Shown here in pieces: positions 35,165 through 43,380 of a DNA stretch of 64,000 nucleotides (positions within the stretch are counted from its first letter, which is position 1; every line of letters begins with the position of its first letter). The stretch is from CAZGXM01 sp964529795 (GTDB taxonomy: Bacteria > Bacillota > JADQBR01): contig CAZGXM010000003.1 of NCBI GenBank assembly GCA_964529795.1, positions 21,175-85,174 of the forward strand, written 5' to 3'. A program made the translations under genes and the position numbers. Under the pieces are notes generated by a model, which was not told the DNA's origin, did not search any database, and saw only the letters and a list, made by a program, of their open reading frames with translations.

Positions 35165-36079
35165 ATGCCCGTTTATGCCAGTATTGATTTGGGGACCAAC
35201 TCCCTACGGGCGCTTATTGCCCGGGTAAGGGATGAAAATATCATTCCCTTAAAAACATATCAGAAAATTACCCGCATCGGCGAGGGGCTGCGCCGTACCG
35301 GTTATCTTCAGGAAAATGCCAAGCAGCGTACGCTGGCTGCTCTCCATGATTGTAGTAAGCTATTAAAAGAATTGAAGGTAACAAAAGTTGCCGGTGTGGC
35401 TACCAGTGCAATTCGGGATGCCGCGGACGGGGAAGAATTTCTCCGGTACATTGAAAAAGAGACCGGTATAGCTTTGGAAGTTATTTCCGGCATTAAGGAG
35501 GCGCAGCTGTCGTTTGTAGGGGCCGTGGCAGGTTTGCAAGAGATTGGTAGGGAAAAAGCAGTGGTGCTGGATGTCGGCGGTGGCAGTACGGAGCTGACGT
35601 ATCTGCTAGACGGGGGAATTACGGCCAGAAGCCACCAGCTGGGTGCAGTAAGATGTACTGAAAACGGCAGTACTCTTTTGGATATGAAACGTCTTCTCGG
35701 ACCAACACTCAGAGAAATTATTGCAAACCCCGGTGAAAAAATCTTAATTGGGGTTGGTGGTACAATTACCACCCTGGCTGCCGTTAAAAAGAAACTGCAT
35801 GTCTATAACCCTGAAGAGGTCCATGGTACCAGGCTGTCCCGGGCTGATATACAGGGAATGCTGCATTATTTGGCTGCGCTTCCGTTGCCGGAAAGAAAAA
35901 AGGTAACAGGATTGCAACCTGAGCGTGCCGATATCATCGTGGCGGGAACCCGGATACTTTGGGTAATACTTGATAACTTGCAGGCCGGTGAACTTATTGT
36001 CAGTGAGACCGATTTGTTGTACGGCTTGATTAGTACGCAACTGCGTCAGTCTTCTTTATGTTCATGTTCCGGGGCATAG
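35165..36079 (+). CDS. ppx: Ppx/GppA family phosphatase
   Basis: 304 residues, actin-like ATPase fold: SIDLGTNSLRALIA (phosphate 1), TSAIRDAADGEEF, VLDVGGGSTELTYL (phosphate 2) and GVGGTITTLA. It hydrolyses polyphosphate or pppGpp; the short form lacks the C-terminal HD domain of E. coli Ppx. GGGGGAC precedes the ATG at 35165. The 3' end overlaps a convergent gene by 34 bases. Confidence 0.9.
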   Translation: MPVYASIDLGTNSLRALIARVRDENIIPLKTYQKITRIGEGLRRTGYLQENAKQRTLAALHDCSKLLKELKVTKVAGVATSAIRDAADGEEFLRYIEKETGIALEVISGIKEAQLSFVGAVAGLQEIGREKAVVLDVGGGSTELTYLLDGGITARSHQLGAVRCTENGSTLLDMKRLLGPTLREIIANPGEKILIGVGGTITTLAAVKKKLHVYNPEEVHGTRLSRADIQGMLHYLAALPLPERKKVTGLQPERADIIVAGTRILWVILDNLQAGELIVSETDLLYGLISTQLRQSSLCSCSGA

Positions 36080-36459
36080 ACGAAACTGGCTTTCCCACTA
36101 TGTATTTTTTCAAAGTTGCGAACTGCTTCCTGAAGGTCCTGTTTATTGTCGTACGTATTGGCATTTAGCCGGTAGTACCTGTCCAAAGCTGCCAGGTAAG
36201 GCTTTGACGTAAATTCGGCTTCCGCCTCGGCAATCCAGGATATTTTTTCCAGAGACTTGTGCTGGAGGTCACTCTTTAAAGCGGTAAGGGCAAAGTCGTC
36301 ATCCCGGCTGGCTACGGTACATGCCTCGTCCCGGATATGCAGGTTGAAATGAGTCCCGTATTCCGGCACACCGTAAAACTGGCCGAGGTACCGGTAATAT
36401 TCCTGGAAACTCCCTTCCTCTTTTAACTTTTCCAATAGTTTTTCAGTGGTCAAAGACAT
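36046..36459 (-). CDS. Hypothetical protein, co-transcribed with L,D-transpeptidase
   Basis: 137 residues, charged, mostly helical, no signal or membrane segment: begins MSLTTEKLLEKLKEEGSFQE, ends in the His/Glu-rich EHEHKED. I do not recognise a family. AAGGAGC at the end of the preceding transpeptidase gene serves as its ribosome site, and its start lies four bases after that stop, so the two form an operon. Its 3' end overlaps ppx convergently by 34 bases. Confidence 0.6.
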   Translation of the reverse strand: MSLTTEKLLEKLKEEGSFQEYYRYLGQFYGVPEYGTHFNLHIRDEACTVASRDDDFALTALKSDLQHKSLEKISWIAEAEAEFTSKPYLAALDRYYRLNANTYDNKQDLQEAVRNFEKIHSGKASFVYAPEHEHKED

Positions 36460-36463
36460 GTTT

Positions 36464-37420
36464 TTACTGCTCCTTTGACATCAGTACTTCATAAGTTTCC
36501 AGGTCAATCTCACCGGTGACAGGTAAATTGTTGAATGCCTGGAAGTAACTCACGGCGATAGCGGTATTTACACCGTAAATCCCGTCAGCCATACCCAGTA
36601 AAAAGCGCTTGTTTTTCAGTGCTTCCTGGGCAAATACTACGGACTGGCCGGAAGTTTTGGGCTTTAAAGTGCGTGAGATTTTCTGCGGTGGCTGCAAATT
36701 TTTGTTGATGATTTTTACCGGTGTGCCGATTGGCGCCCAGGCGAAAAGTGTTTCCACATCTTCATTGAACATGCGGATACAGCCGTGGGATGCGTAACGA
36801 CCGATGGACCAGGGTTTGTTGGTGCCGTGAACACCGAATGTCCCCCAGGGAACGTTGAGGCCGTTCCACTTGGCACCGAAACCGCCGCCCCAAGCACCCT
36901 TGCTGACAATTTTAAATTCTCCATGAGGCGTGGGGGTGTGATGTTTCCCCACCGCTACTTTAAAGGTTAAAAAAACTTTGTTGCCGGAATATACCGTAAG
37001 CTGTTGTTTGGTTACTTCAATCAGTAATTGCACGGGTTGTTCCGGCTTACCCGGTTTTTTCGTGCTTGTGGACGGATGAACGCCCCGGCCCAATTTCTCC
37101 CATGTCAGGGGGCCCACTTCCGTATTTGCTTCCAGATTATTGGCTGCCTTGAAGCTTTTTATTATCCTTGCGGTTTGTTCATCGTAAATACCGTTGGTGG
37201 GGGCGGGATAGCCCAGTTCCACCAACCGTTCCTGAAGTTCCAGGATATCTTCACCCTGTATGGGCGGATCTGTCAAAATGAGGGTGCGGTTGATATCGGC
37301 ACAACCCTCGTTCTGAAAATGATTGGTAACTACTGGACTTGCTTCAGCACCGTCAATACCGTAAAATATAAAAGTAAGCAGGGTTAGTATGGCAGATGTG
37401 TAAAGAAACAGTTTACGCAT
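36464..37420 (-). CDS. L,D-transpeptidase with peptidoglycan-binding domains
   Basis: 318 residues. Signal peptide (~1-27). A PGB_1 domain (~55-112: EDILELQERLVELGYPAPTN, IIKSFKAANNL) precedes a YkuD catalytic domain (~130-255) with HTPTPHGEFKI, GVHGTNKPWSI and active-site SHGCIRMFNEDVE. A second PGB-like unit (~270-318) has FLLGMADGIYG and VSYFQAFNNLPVTG. It crosslinks exported peptidoglycan. Unlike the LysM-type enzyme at 11.5 kb, it is secreted. Divergent from the two-component system. Confidence 0.9.
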   Translation of the reverse strand: MRKLFLYTSAILTLLTFIFYGIDGAEASPVVTNHFQNEGCADINRTLILTDPPIQGEDILELQERLVELGYPAPTNGIYDEQTARIIKSFKAANNLEANTEVGPLTWEKLGRGVHPSTSTKKPGKPEQPVQLLIEVTKQQLTVYSGNKVFLTFKVAVGKHHTPTPHGEFKIVSKGAWGGGFGAKWNGLNVPWGTFGVHGTNKPWSIGRYASHGCIRMFNEDVETLFAWAPIGTPVKIINKNLQPPQKISRTLKPKTSGQSVVFAQEALKNKRFLLGMADGIYGVNTAIAVSYFQAFNNLPVTGEIDLETYEVLMSKEQ

Positions 37421-37520
37421 CTTTTCCCCCCCTGGGTTGTTAATATGTTTCTATTTTACTTTTTTCCAACCGGAGGATTGTTATACTGAGAAAATTCACC
37501 ACTTGGAGAGGAGCGGCATA

Positions 37521-38213
37521 ATGGGTGAAGAAAAGGTGCGCGTAATGGTTGTGGACGATGACGAGCATATTCGGGAACTTGTGAGGCTTTATTTGGAAAA
37601 GGAAGGTTATCAGGTTATCGCGGCTGCGGACGGAAATGAGGCTATCAAGATTTTTCGGGAACAGGGTGCCGACTTGATAGTATTGGATATCATGATGCCG
37701 GAAATGGACGGTTGGGGAGTATGCCGGGAAATTCGAAAAATTAGTGATGTACCCATTTTAATGTTATCCGCCAAAGGCGAAAGTTTTGATAAAATTTTGG
37801 GGCTTGAGTTGGGCGCTGATGACTACGTTGTCAAACCTTTCGAGCCGAAGGAGCTGACAGCGCGCATTAAAGCCATTTTCAGGCGGTACCAACCCGCCAA
37901 GCCGGTGAAAAAGCAGGTGACGTTTCCTAACCTGATCATAGATTTGCAGGAATACCTGGTGAAACTAAACGGTGAACCCATTGAATTGGCGCCAAAGGAG
38001 ATTGAACTGCTTTATTTTTTAGCCATTAATCCCAACCAGGTGTTTACCAGGGAACAGTTGATTGAAAAAGTTTGGGGTTACGACTATTTAGGAGATACCC
38101 GGACTATTGATGTTCATGTGAAAAGACTGCGCGGCAAACTGGAAAAGTCCGAGCAGCCGTGGAATATCAAGACCGTCTGGGGTGTTGGTTATAAGTTTGA
38201 GGTGAGGCAATGA
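37521..38213 (+). CDS. OmpR-family response regulator
   Basis: Receiver domain with acidic pocket VVDDDE, phospho-acceptor Asp ~56 in VLDIMMPEMDG, then LSAKG and DYVVKPF. The winged-helix output (~135-230) has LAPKEIELLYFLA and DVHVKRLRGKLE. PhoB/PhoP-ResD-like. GGAGAGGAG precedes the ATG at 37521. The kinase gene overlaps its end by four bases. A PhoB-type direct repeat lies just beyond the kinase gene and may be its target. Confidence 0.93.
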   Translation: MGEEKVRVMVVDDDEHIRELVRLYLEKEGYQVIAAADGNEAIKIFREQGADLIVLDIMMPEMDGWGVCREIRKISDVPILMLSAKGESFDKILGLELGADDYVVKPFEPKELTARIKAIFRRYQPAKPVKKQVTFPNLIIDLQEYLVKLNGEPIELAPKEIELLYFLAINPNQVFTREQLIEKVWGYDYLGDTRTIDVHVKRLRGKLEKSEQPWNIKTVWGVGYKFEVRQ

Positions 38214-39625
38214 TTGTCTTCCGCAGTATTTTTGGCAAATTGATGACCACGTATCTGGTGGTCATTTTAATTACTTTGATTGTTCTTAGCCTGCTATTTT
38301 CCCAGTTATTTCAAAATTTCTATTTAAATGAACGCAAGCAGGAATTGCTGGACGCCGGCCGGAGAATAAATAACATCCTGCTTAAAAGGCGGCAGGGGCA
38401 AATGAGTTTTGAACAGGTTAACTCCACCCTGCGCGGTATAGACCGTTCTTTAAATGCGGAAATCTGGCTGGTGGACACCAGCGGTTTGGTCTATCTGGAT
38501 TCCCGGCCCGGAGAAGAACAATGGTTTACCAACCATCTGGAGTCTGAGGATATGGAGCAGGTTTTAAAGGCCAATGTGGTGACACGTACCGGCTTTTTTG
38601 GCAACCGGTTTGAAGTGGCGGTTATTTCTGTGGGAGTACCGCTGTTTTTAGAGGATGAGGTGGCGGGAGCGATATTTTTACATTCACCCATATATGGTAT
38701 TAAAAGTACCCTGCACCAGGTATACCGCCTGATCTTTATTGCGGCGCTGATCACGAGTCTTTGCGCAATTTTAATCAGCTATTTGATGTCGCGGCGTATT
38801 TCCTACCCGTTGCATGAAATCAGCAGAGTTGCTTTGGCAATGGCAGAAGGTAAGTTTGACGAACAGGTGACAGTCTATAACAGGGACGAAATCGGTCAGC
38901 TGGCGGAAAGTTTTAATTACATGGCTCGCCAGTTACAGCAGTTGGAAAACATGCGCCGGGAGTTTATTGCTAATGTTTCGCACGAGTTACGCTCTCCCTT
39001 GACTTCAATCAAGGGGTTCGTCCACGGCATTTTGGATGGGACCATTACCGGTGAAGACCAGCGCCATTATCTGGAAATTGTTAGCAAAGAAACAAACCGC
39101 CTGACACGCTTGGTCAATGATTTGCTGGATTTGGCAAGGATTGAAGCGGGTAAAGTAGAGCTTTCCTTCCGGAAGGTTGAGCTAAACCGCCTGCTACGCA
39201 GCACTATAATAAAGTTTATGCCCCGTTTGGAAGAAAAGCAGTTGGCAATCAGTCTGGATGCGGGAGAGGAGGAATTTTGGGTAAATACTGACCCGGACCG
39301 TTTGGAACAGATACTGGTAAATTTGTTGGATAATGCGACCCGTTTTACCCCGTCAGGCAAGAGTATTACACTAAAGGCGCAGGGTAACAAAAACAAGGTA
39401 TATGTAAGTGTCTGTGATGAAGGAATAGGTATTCCCAAGGAACAATTACAGGCCATTTGGGAAAGATTTCATAAAACCGACAAGGCTCGCACCCGTTCCA
39501 AGGGGGGTACCGGCTTGGGCTTGGCCATAGTCAAAAAACTGGTAGAAGCCATGGGTGAAACCATTACCGTGAAAAGCCAGGAGGGGCGCGGCACCCGGTT
39601 TACCTTTACTGTCACGAAAGCTTGA
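38210..39625 (+). CDS. Membrane sensor histidine kinase
   Basis: 471 residues. Two membrane helices (~9-32 and ~172-195) bracket an extracytoplasmic sensor of ~135 residues. HAMP (~195-248) is followed by HisKA with His ~258 in [16 protein letters not shown], and HATPase_c with [22 protein letters not shown] and [13 protein letters not shown]. No separate PAS domain is evident. It starts in an ATGA overlap with its response regulator. Confidence 0.93.
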   Translation: MIVFRSIFGKLMTTYLVVILITLIVLSLLFSQLFQNFYLNERKQELLDAGRRINNILLKRRQGQMSFEQVNSTLRGIDRSLNAEIWLVDTSGLVYLDSRPGEEQWFTNHLESEDMEQVLKANVVTRTGFFGNRFEVAVISVGVPLFLEDEVAGAIFLHSPIYGIKSTLHQVYRLIFIAALITSLCAILISYLMSRRISYPLHEISRVALAMAEGKFDEQVTVYNRDEIGQLAESFNYMARQLQQLENMRREFIANVSHELRSPLTSIKGFVHGILDGTITGEDQRHYLEIVSKETNRLTRLVNDLLDLARIEAGKVELSFRKVELNRLLRSTIIKFMPRLEEKQLAISLDAGEEEFWVNTDPDRLEQILVNLLDNATRFTPSGKSITLKAQGNKNKVYVSVCDEGIGIPKEQLQAIWERFHKTDKARTRSKGGTGLGLAIVKKLVEAMGETITVKSQEGRGTRFTFTVTKA

Positions 39626-39670
39626 ACCGCAATATAAGCAAGTACTCGGACATGAAATGTTAAAATCTAT

Positions 39671-39713
39671 TTTACAGTTTCTTCACAGTTTCTTCATAAT
39701 TGCAGACTATAAT
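39671..39713 (+). promoter_or_regulatory. PhoB/PhoP-type direct-repeat box with TATAAT
   Basis: TTTACA-GTTTC-TTCACA-GTTTC-TTCATA: three hexamers at exact 11-base steps (39671, 39682, 39693), then a perfect -10 TATAAT at 39708. No good -35 exists, as in promoters activated by OmpR-family regulators. Confidence 0.65.
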
Positions 39714-39719
39714 GTAATT

Positions 39720-39790
39720 AACCAAGTGGTGTGTGTAGTGTGACAGGAAGTACAAGCGAAAGACCGGTGCCTGGAGCGCCGGTTTTTTTT
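39720..39790 (+). ncRNA. Candidate ~70-nucleotide small RNA
   Basis: Between the box/TATAAT promoter and a strong terminator (39763-39790: stem CCGGTGC / GCGCCGG, loop CTGGA, eight T) there is room only for a ~70-base transcript. No protein-like frame ends before the terminator. Start inferred from the -10. Confidence 0.5.
39763..39790 (+). terminator. Terminator of the candidate small RNA
   Basis: Seven-pair GC-rich stem with a 5-base loop and eight consecutive T. Confidence 0.88.
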
Positions 39791-39921
39791 GCCCCGGAAA
39801 GCATTATCACTTAATAACGAATGGCATGAAATGCTTTTGTTTCCGGAGTAGTTTCCTGCTATTTGGTTATAATATTAAGGTATTTATTTAAGACCATGGT
39901 TGAAAAAGGGGTAGCAATGTT

Positions 39922-40362
39922 ATGACCGCACAAGTTTTTGCGTTATTACTTGCATGTGCAGCAGGGATTGCAATGGCCGTTCAAGGATCTTTAAATTCCG
40001 TATTGGGCAAAGTTATCGGGCGCATGGAAGCTACTTTAATCGTGCATGTTATCGGGAGTATAGTGGTGGCAGTTATTTTATTGTTTCGATTCGGGGACGG
40101 CGACTTTACCAAAATACCCCAGGCACCCTGGTATGTCTACTTGGGTGGTTTGATTAATGTTTTAATCATTTACGGGGTGGTTGCCAGTATCCCCAAGGTG
40201 GGAGTAGCTCTGGCAACTACAGCCATTATTGTGGGACAGGTTTCCACGGCATTGCTGATAGATCATTTCGGGATGTTTGGTTTGGAGAAACTGTCTTTTA
40301 CCTGGTGGAAGTTTGCCGGCTTGGTACTACTTGCTGCAGGTAGCAAATTAATGTTGAATTAG
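39922..40362 (+). CDS. DMT-superfamily membrane protein (DUF606/YdcZ type)
   Basis: 146 residues with about five membrane helices: GIAMAVQGSLNSVLGKVIG with the polar Q-x-x-N motif of this family, VHVIGSIVVAVILLF, YLGGLINVLIIYGVV, VALATTAIIVGQVSTALLID and a last helix. A half-size transporter likely working as a dimer. Substrate unknown. RBS is modest (GGGGTAG). Confidence 0.75.
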   Translation: MTAQVFALLLACAAGIAMAVQGSLNSVLGKVIGRMEATLIVHVIGSIVVAVILLFRFGDGDFTKIPQAPWYVYLGGLINVLIIYGVVASIPKVGVALATTAIIVGQVSTALLIDHFGMFGLEKLSFTWWKFAGLVLLAAGSKLMLN

Positions 40363-40378
40363 CAAGCAGGATTACCTC

Positions 40379-40407
40379 TTGACAACAAAGTTAAAATACG
40401 TCATACT
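40379..40407 (+). promoter_or_regulatory. Promoter of the tRNA pair
   Basis: TTGACA, 17 bases, CATACT, ending 12 bases before the first tRNA. Perfect -35, moderate -10. Confidence 0.6.
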
Positions 40408-40419
40408 TTATAAGTGCGG

Positions 40420-40495
40420 TGCGGGGTGGAGCAGCTGGCAGCTCGTCGGGCTCATAACCCGGAGGTCGTAGGTTCGAATCCTGCCCCCGCAACCA
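40420..40495 (+). tRNA. Initiator tRNA-fMet (CAT)
   Basis: Cloverleaf with acceptor TGCGGGG/CCCCGCA, D-arm GAGC-GCTC, anticodon CAT in GGGCTCATAACCC with the three G-C pairs diagnostic of initiators, T-arm GTAGG-TTCGAAT-CCTGC, and encoded CCA. Position 1 is T and can pair with A72; most initiators have an unpaired C1. Confidence 0.95.
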
Positions 40496-40504
40496 TTAGT
40501 TTTT

Positions 40505-40581
40505 GGCGGTGTAGCTCAGTTGGTAAGAGCATACGGTTCATACCCGTAGAGTCGTAGGTTCGAGTCCTACCACCGCTACCA
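40505..40581 (+). tRNA. Elongator tRNA-Met (CAT)
   Basis: Acceptor GGCGGTG/CACCGCT, D-arm AGCTC..GAGC, anticodon stem-loop ACGGTTCATACCCGT, T-arm GTAGG-TTCGAGT-CCTAC, encoded CCA. The body resembles Firmicute elongator Met rather than the lysidine-modified tRNA-Ile2. Confidence 0.93.
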
Positions 40582-40669
40582 ACGTTGACATCCTGTTGGT
40601 TATGAGACCGCTCACCGGTTTGTAGTGGTGCTTGAGGGGCTCATCCTGTGGGTAAATTTAAATTTTTAG
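40582..40669 (+). other. Trailer region after tRNAs, possibly structured
   Basis: About 90 bases between the last tRNA and the terminator, with an imperfect long hairpin (ATGAG / CTCAT outside, CACC / GGTG inside). It could be only a 3' trailer. No known RNA family recognised. Confidence 0.3.
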
Positions 40670-40692
40670 CCTCGCGTAATGCGAGGTTTTTT
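40670..40692 (+). terminator. Terminator of the tRNA operon
   Basis: Stem CCTCGC / GCGAGG, loop GTAAT, six T. Confidence 0.88.
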
Positions 40693-40698
40693 GTATTT

Positions 40699-40765
40699 TT
40701 GTCGGAAATTACGTTTGTTTAGCCGCCTGTCCCCGACAAAGATTGCAGTATGCTTGTTCTATAAT
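40699..40765 (+). promoter_or_regulatory. spoIIE promoter with two Spo0A-like boxes
   Basis: Near-consensus 0A boxes TTGTCGGAA (40699-40707) and, inverted, CCCGACAAAG (40732-40741). The second overlaps the -35 position of a perfect -10 TATAAT (40760-40765). The layout resembles the Spo0A-activated, sigma-A-read spoIIE promoter of B. subtilis. Confidence 0.55.
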
Positions 40766-40790
40766 GGGATAGTAAAGGGCGGTGGCAAAA

Positions 40791-43241
40791 ATGTACAATG
40801 AAACAGATGTTTATCCTTACCGCAGGGAATATAAGAAAACAGAAAGGAAAAAGCGGGTAAAAACCACTAATAAATTTGGAGACTATGCCGGTACCAAGCT
40901 GGGCTCCGCTGCCGGGCGCCTGTGGCAAAACCTGGTGGGCTATTTTTCCTTTAAAGGCCTTTTCCTGGTTGCGGCAGCGTTTTTTTTGGGGAGAGCGGTG
41001 ATGTTAGGTGAATTGATGCCTTTTGGGCCGGCTTATTTAATTGCCGTAACCAGCGTTCGCAGAAGCAGTCTTCCTCCGGTGCTTATTGCTGTATTGGTGG
41101 GAATGTTTACGCAACTACACGGGATGCTTGCATGGGAACATCTATTTGTAATGCTTTTATTAACCGCTACCGGCAGCCTTTATCCCATAAAATATGAACG
41201 GCGGTGGCTGGTTGCCTCCTTGATGGCGTTTGTTGCCATTATCCTGGTTAAAGGCCTCTGGAGTATTTTCAGTGAGGCTACGATTTATCGTTGGGTAACA
41301 ATTATTTTTGAAGGAGTCTTTGCCGGAGCGCTGGCAGCGGCATTTACATTGTTGTTAAATGCTTTGGAGAGCAAACGAGGGTTACGGGCGCTTGCTCCGG
41401 AAGAAACCTTGTGCCTGATAATTGCAGTAATTGGCGTCTTAATCGGAATGGGAGATATTGATATGGTAAGTTTTTCCTTGCAGCGATTGGCGGGGAGTTT
41501 TTTGGTGATGCTGGTTGCTTTAGGCGGAGGTGCCGGTGCCGGCGCGGCGGCAGGAACACTGGTGGGAATTGTTCCCGGCATAACCAAGATTGCAGCTCCG
41601 GCAATGGCAGGAGCCTTTGCTTTAGGTGGTTTTTTGGCCGGGATTTTCTATGATTACGGTAAATTGGGGGTAGCCGGGGGATACATTCTCGGGAATATGA
41701 TATTTTCCGTATATTTATTGGACCGGGCCGCTACAATTACCCGGTTTGGAGAAATTCTCATTGCCTCTGCCGCTTTGCTGTTGGTGGTTCCCGGCTGGCA
41801 AAAACAGTTGGCAGGATTGTTCGTCAGCAGCCGTGATGCTGAAATACATACTCAACTGGCGGGTATCAGCGGCAAAAAGGTGAGAGACCTGGCGAAAGTT
41901 TTTTCCGAATTGGCCGGAAGTTTCAGTGAAACTGCCGGGACCACTTTGGAAACAAGCTTGGATGACGATATGGCCAATATCATGGATTTAATTATAGACA
42001 AGGTATGTAATCAGTGTCCAATGACCAACAAATGCTGGCGAACGGATTTTTACAGCACTTATAAAAATTTGCTGCGGCTGTTTATCCTTGCAGAAAACAA
42101 CGGCAGGGTATCCAGGAAGGATATTTCCGCAAACATTAACAGCAGATGTACCCGGGCCGGGGAGATAGCTACGGCGGTTAACTTTTTGCTGGAAACTTAT
42201 CAAGTGGACCGGTTTTGGCGGCGCAGGCTGGAAGAAAGCAAGGATTTGGTGGCATTACAGCTAAGCGGAATAGCTGAAGTGATGGAAAAACTGGTAGATT
42301 CCTTAATGTTGGAAGTGGAGAAGAGAGGGGATTTGGAGATGGTTTTAGCCAGGGAATTGAGCAAAGAAGGGGTTGTATACTTTGAGCTTGGCGTTTACAG
42401 GCGCGGCCGGAAGAACTTGGAAATAAATGTAAAGCACAGGCCTTGCGGCGGCAATGAGTTGTGTCGCGGTAAAATCGTACCGGTTGTTTCCAGAGTGATT
42501 GGGCGACCTTATGCGGTGGACAGGCGTGTATGTCCCATCCATTCGGGGGCTGCAAACTGCCAGCTGCGGTTAATTCCGTCCTGGACCTACCACTTGGAAA
42601 TCGGTATTGCGCAAAGGGCCAAAAAAGGCACTGCTATCTGTGGGGACAAAGTAGCTACTCTTGATTTACAGGAAGGAAAACGGGCGCTGTTTATCAGTGA
42701 CGGTATGGGAGTGGGGCCCAAAGCAGCCAAAGAAAGCAGTGTCACTGTAAATTTGCTGTATAAATTACTGGAAACCGGCTTTTCTACGGAGGTGGCGGTG
42801 AAAACAGTTAATTCAATTATGGCCATGCGGTCAACAGGCGATAGCTTCACTACTTTGGATCTGGCCATGGTGGATTTATATTCCGGCGAATGTGAATTTG
42901 TGAAAATCGGTGCGGCGCCCAGCTGGATAAAGCGGGGGCACCGGCTAGAAACGATTTCGCGGGGCAATTTGCCTATTGGGATATTAAAAAATATTGAAGT
43001 GGAAAGCTTGAAAGAAGAGCTGCAATTAGGTGATATATTGGTAATGGCTTCAGACGGGGTTTTGGACCAGCAGGCAGGGGAGCAGGGGTTGATGCAGGCT
43101 TTAAAGGAGATAAAAAACGATGACCCTCAACGAATTGCCAAGATGTTGTTGGAGTCTACTTTGAAGCAAAACCAGGGGAAAGCTCCGGACGATATTACGT
43201 TACTGGTGGCCCGCGTTGACCGCAACCTACTCCAGGCATAA
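40791..43241 (+). CDS. spoIIE: Stage II sporulation protein E
   Basis: ~816 residues. Basic cytoplasmic N-tail, then about ten membrane helices (~50-350), a central FtsZ-interacting regulatory region with a CNQCPMTNKCW cysteine cluster, and a C-terminal PP2C phosphatase (~600-810: ALFISDGMGVGPKAA, VMASDGVLDQ, APDDITLLVARV). It dephosphorylates SpoIIAA to release sigma-F in the forespore. The ATG at 40791 has AAAGGG upstream; a GTG at 40782 would add three residues. Confidence 0.96.
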   Translation: MYNETDVYPYRREYKKTERKKRVKTTNKFGDYAGTKLGSAAGRLWQNLVGYFSFKGLFLVAAAFFLGRAVMLGELMPFGPAYLIAVTSVRRSSLPPVLIAVLVGMFTQLHGMLAWEHLFVMLLLTATGSLYPIKYERRWLVASLMAFVAIILVKGLWSIFSEATIYRWVTIIFEGVFAGALAAAFTLLLNALESKRGLRALAPEETLCLIIAVIGVLIGMGDIDMVSFSLQRLAGSFLVMLVALGGGAGAGAAAGTLVGIVPGITKIAAPAMAGAFALGGFLAGIFYDYGKLGVAGGYILGNMIFSVYLLDRAATITRFGEILIASAALLLVVPGWQKQLAGLFVSSRDAEIHTQLAGISGKKVRDLAKVFSELAGSFSETAGTTLETSLDDDMANIMDLIIDKVCNQCPMTNKCWRTDFYSTYKNLLRLFILAENNGRVSRKDISANINSRCTRAGEIATAVNFLLETYQVDRFWRRRLEESKDLVALQLSGIAEVMEKLVDSLMLEVEKRGDLEMVLARELSKEGVVYFELGVYRRGRKNLEINVKHRPCGGNELCRGKIVPVVSRVIGRPYAVDRRVCPIHSGAANCQLRLIPSWTYHLEIGIAQRAKKGTAICGDKVATLDLQEGKRALFISDGMGVGPKAAKESSVTVNLLYKLLETGFSTEVAVKTVNSIMAMRSTGDSFTTLDLAMVDLYSGECEFVKIGAAPSWIKRGHRLETISRGNLPIGILKNIEVESLKEELQLGDILVMASDGVLDQQAGEQGLMQALKEIKNDDPQRIAKMLLESTLKQNQGKAPDDITLLVARVDRNLLQA

Positions 43242-43267
43242 GGCTGCTTGGAGTTTTATTTTTTCTG
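43230..43267 (+). terminator. Terminator after spoIIE
   Basis: CTCCA / TGGAG with inner pairing, then TTTTATTTTTT; overlaps the stop. Confidence 0.65.
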
Positions 43268-43380
43268 TTTCAGGGAAAGATATGGAAAACCGGCGGGAAA
43301 AAACAGTATTGTGGAAGGAATGCCGGAATTTTTGACGAAATAAAGACAGACGGGTTTTTTTAAAGGAAAAAGGTTTTAAT

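Noticed and set aside
39734..39814. 27-codon frame across the candidate small RNA
   Set aside because: It runs through the terminator and has no ribosome site.
40505..40581. tRNA-Ile2 (lysidine) instead of elongator Met
   Set aside because: Acceptor and body match Firmicute elongator Met; tilS nearby is not evidence for identity.
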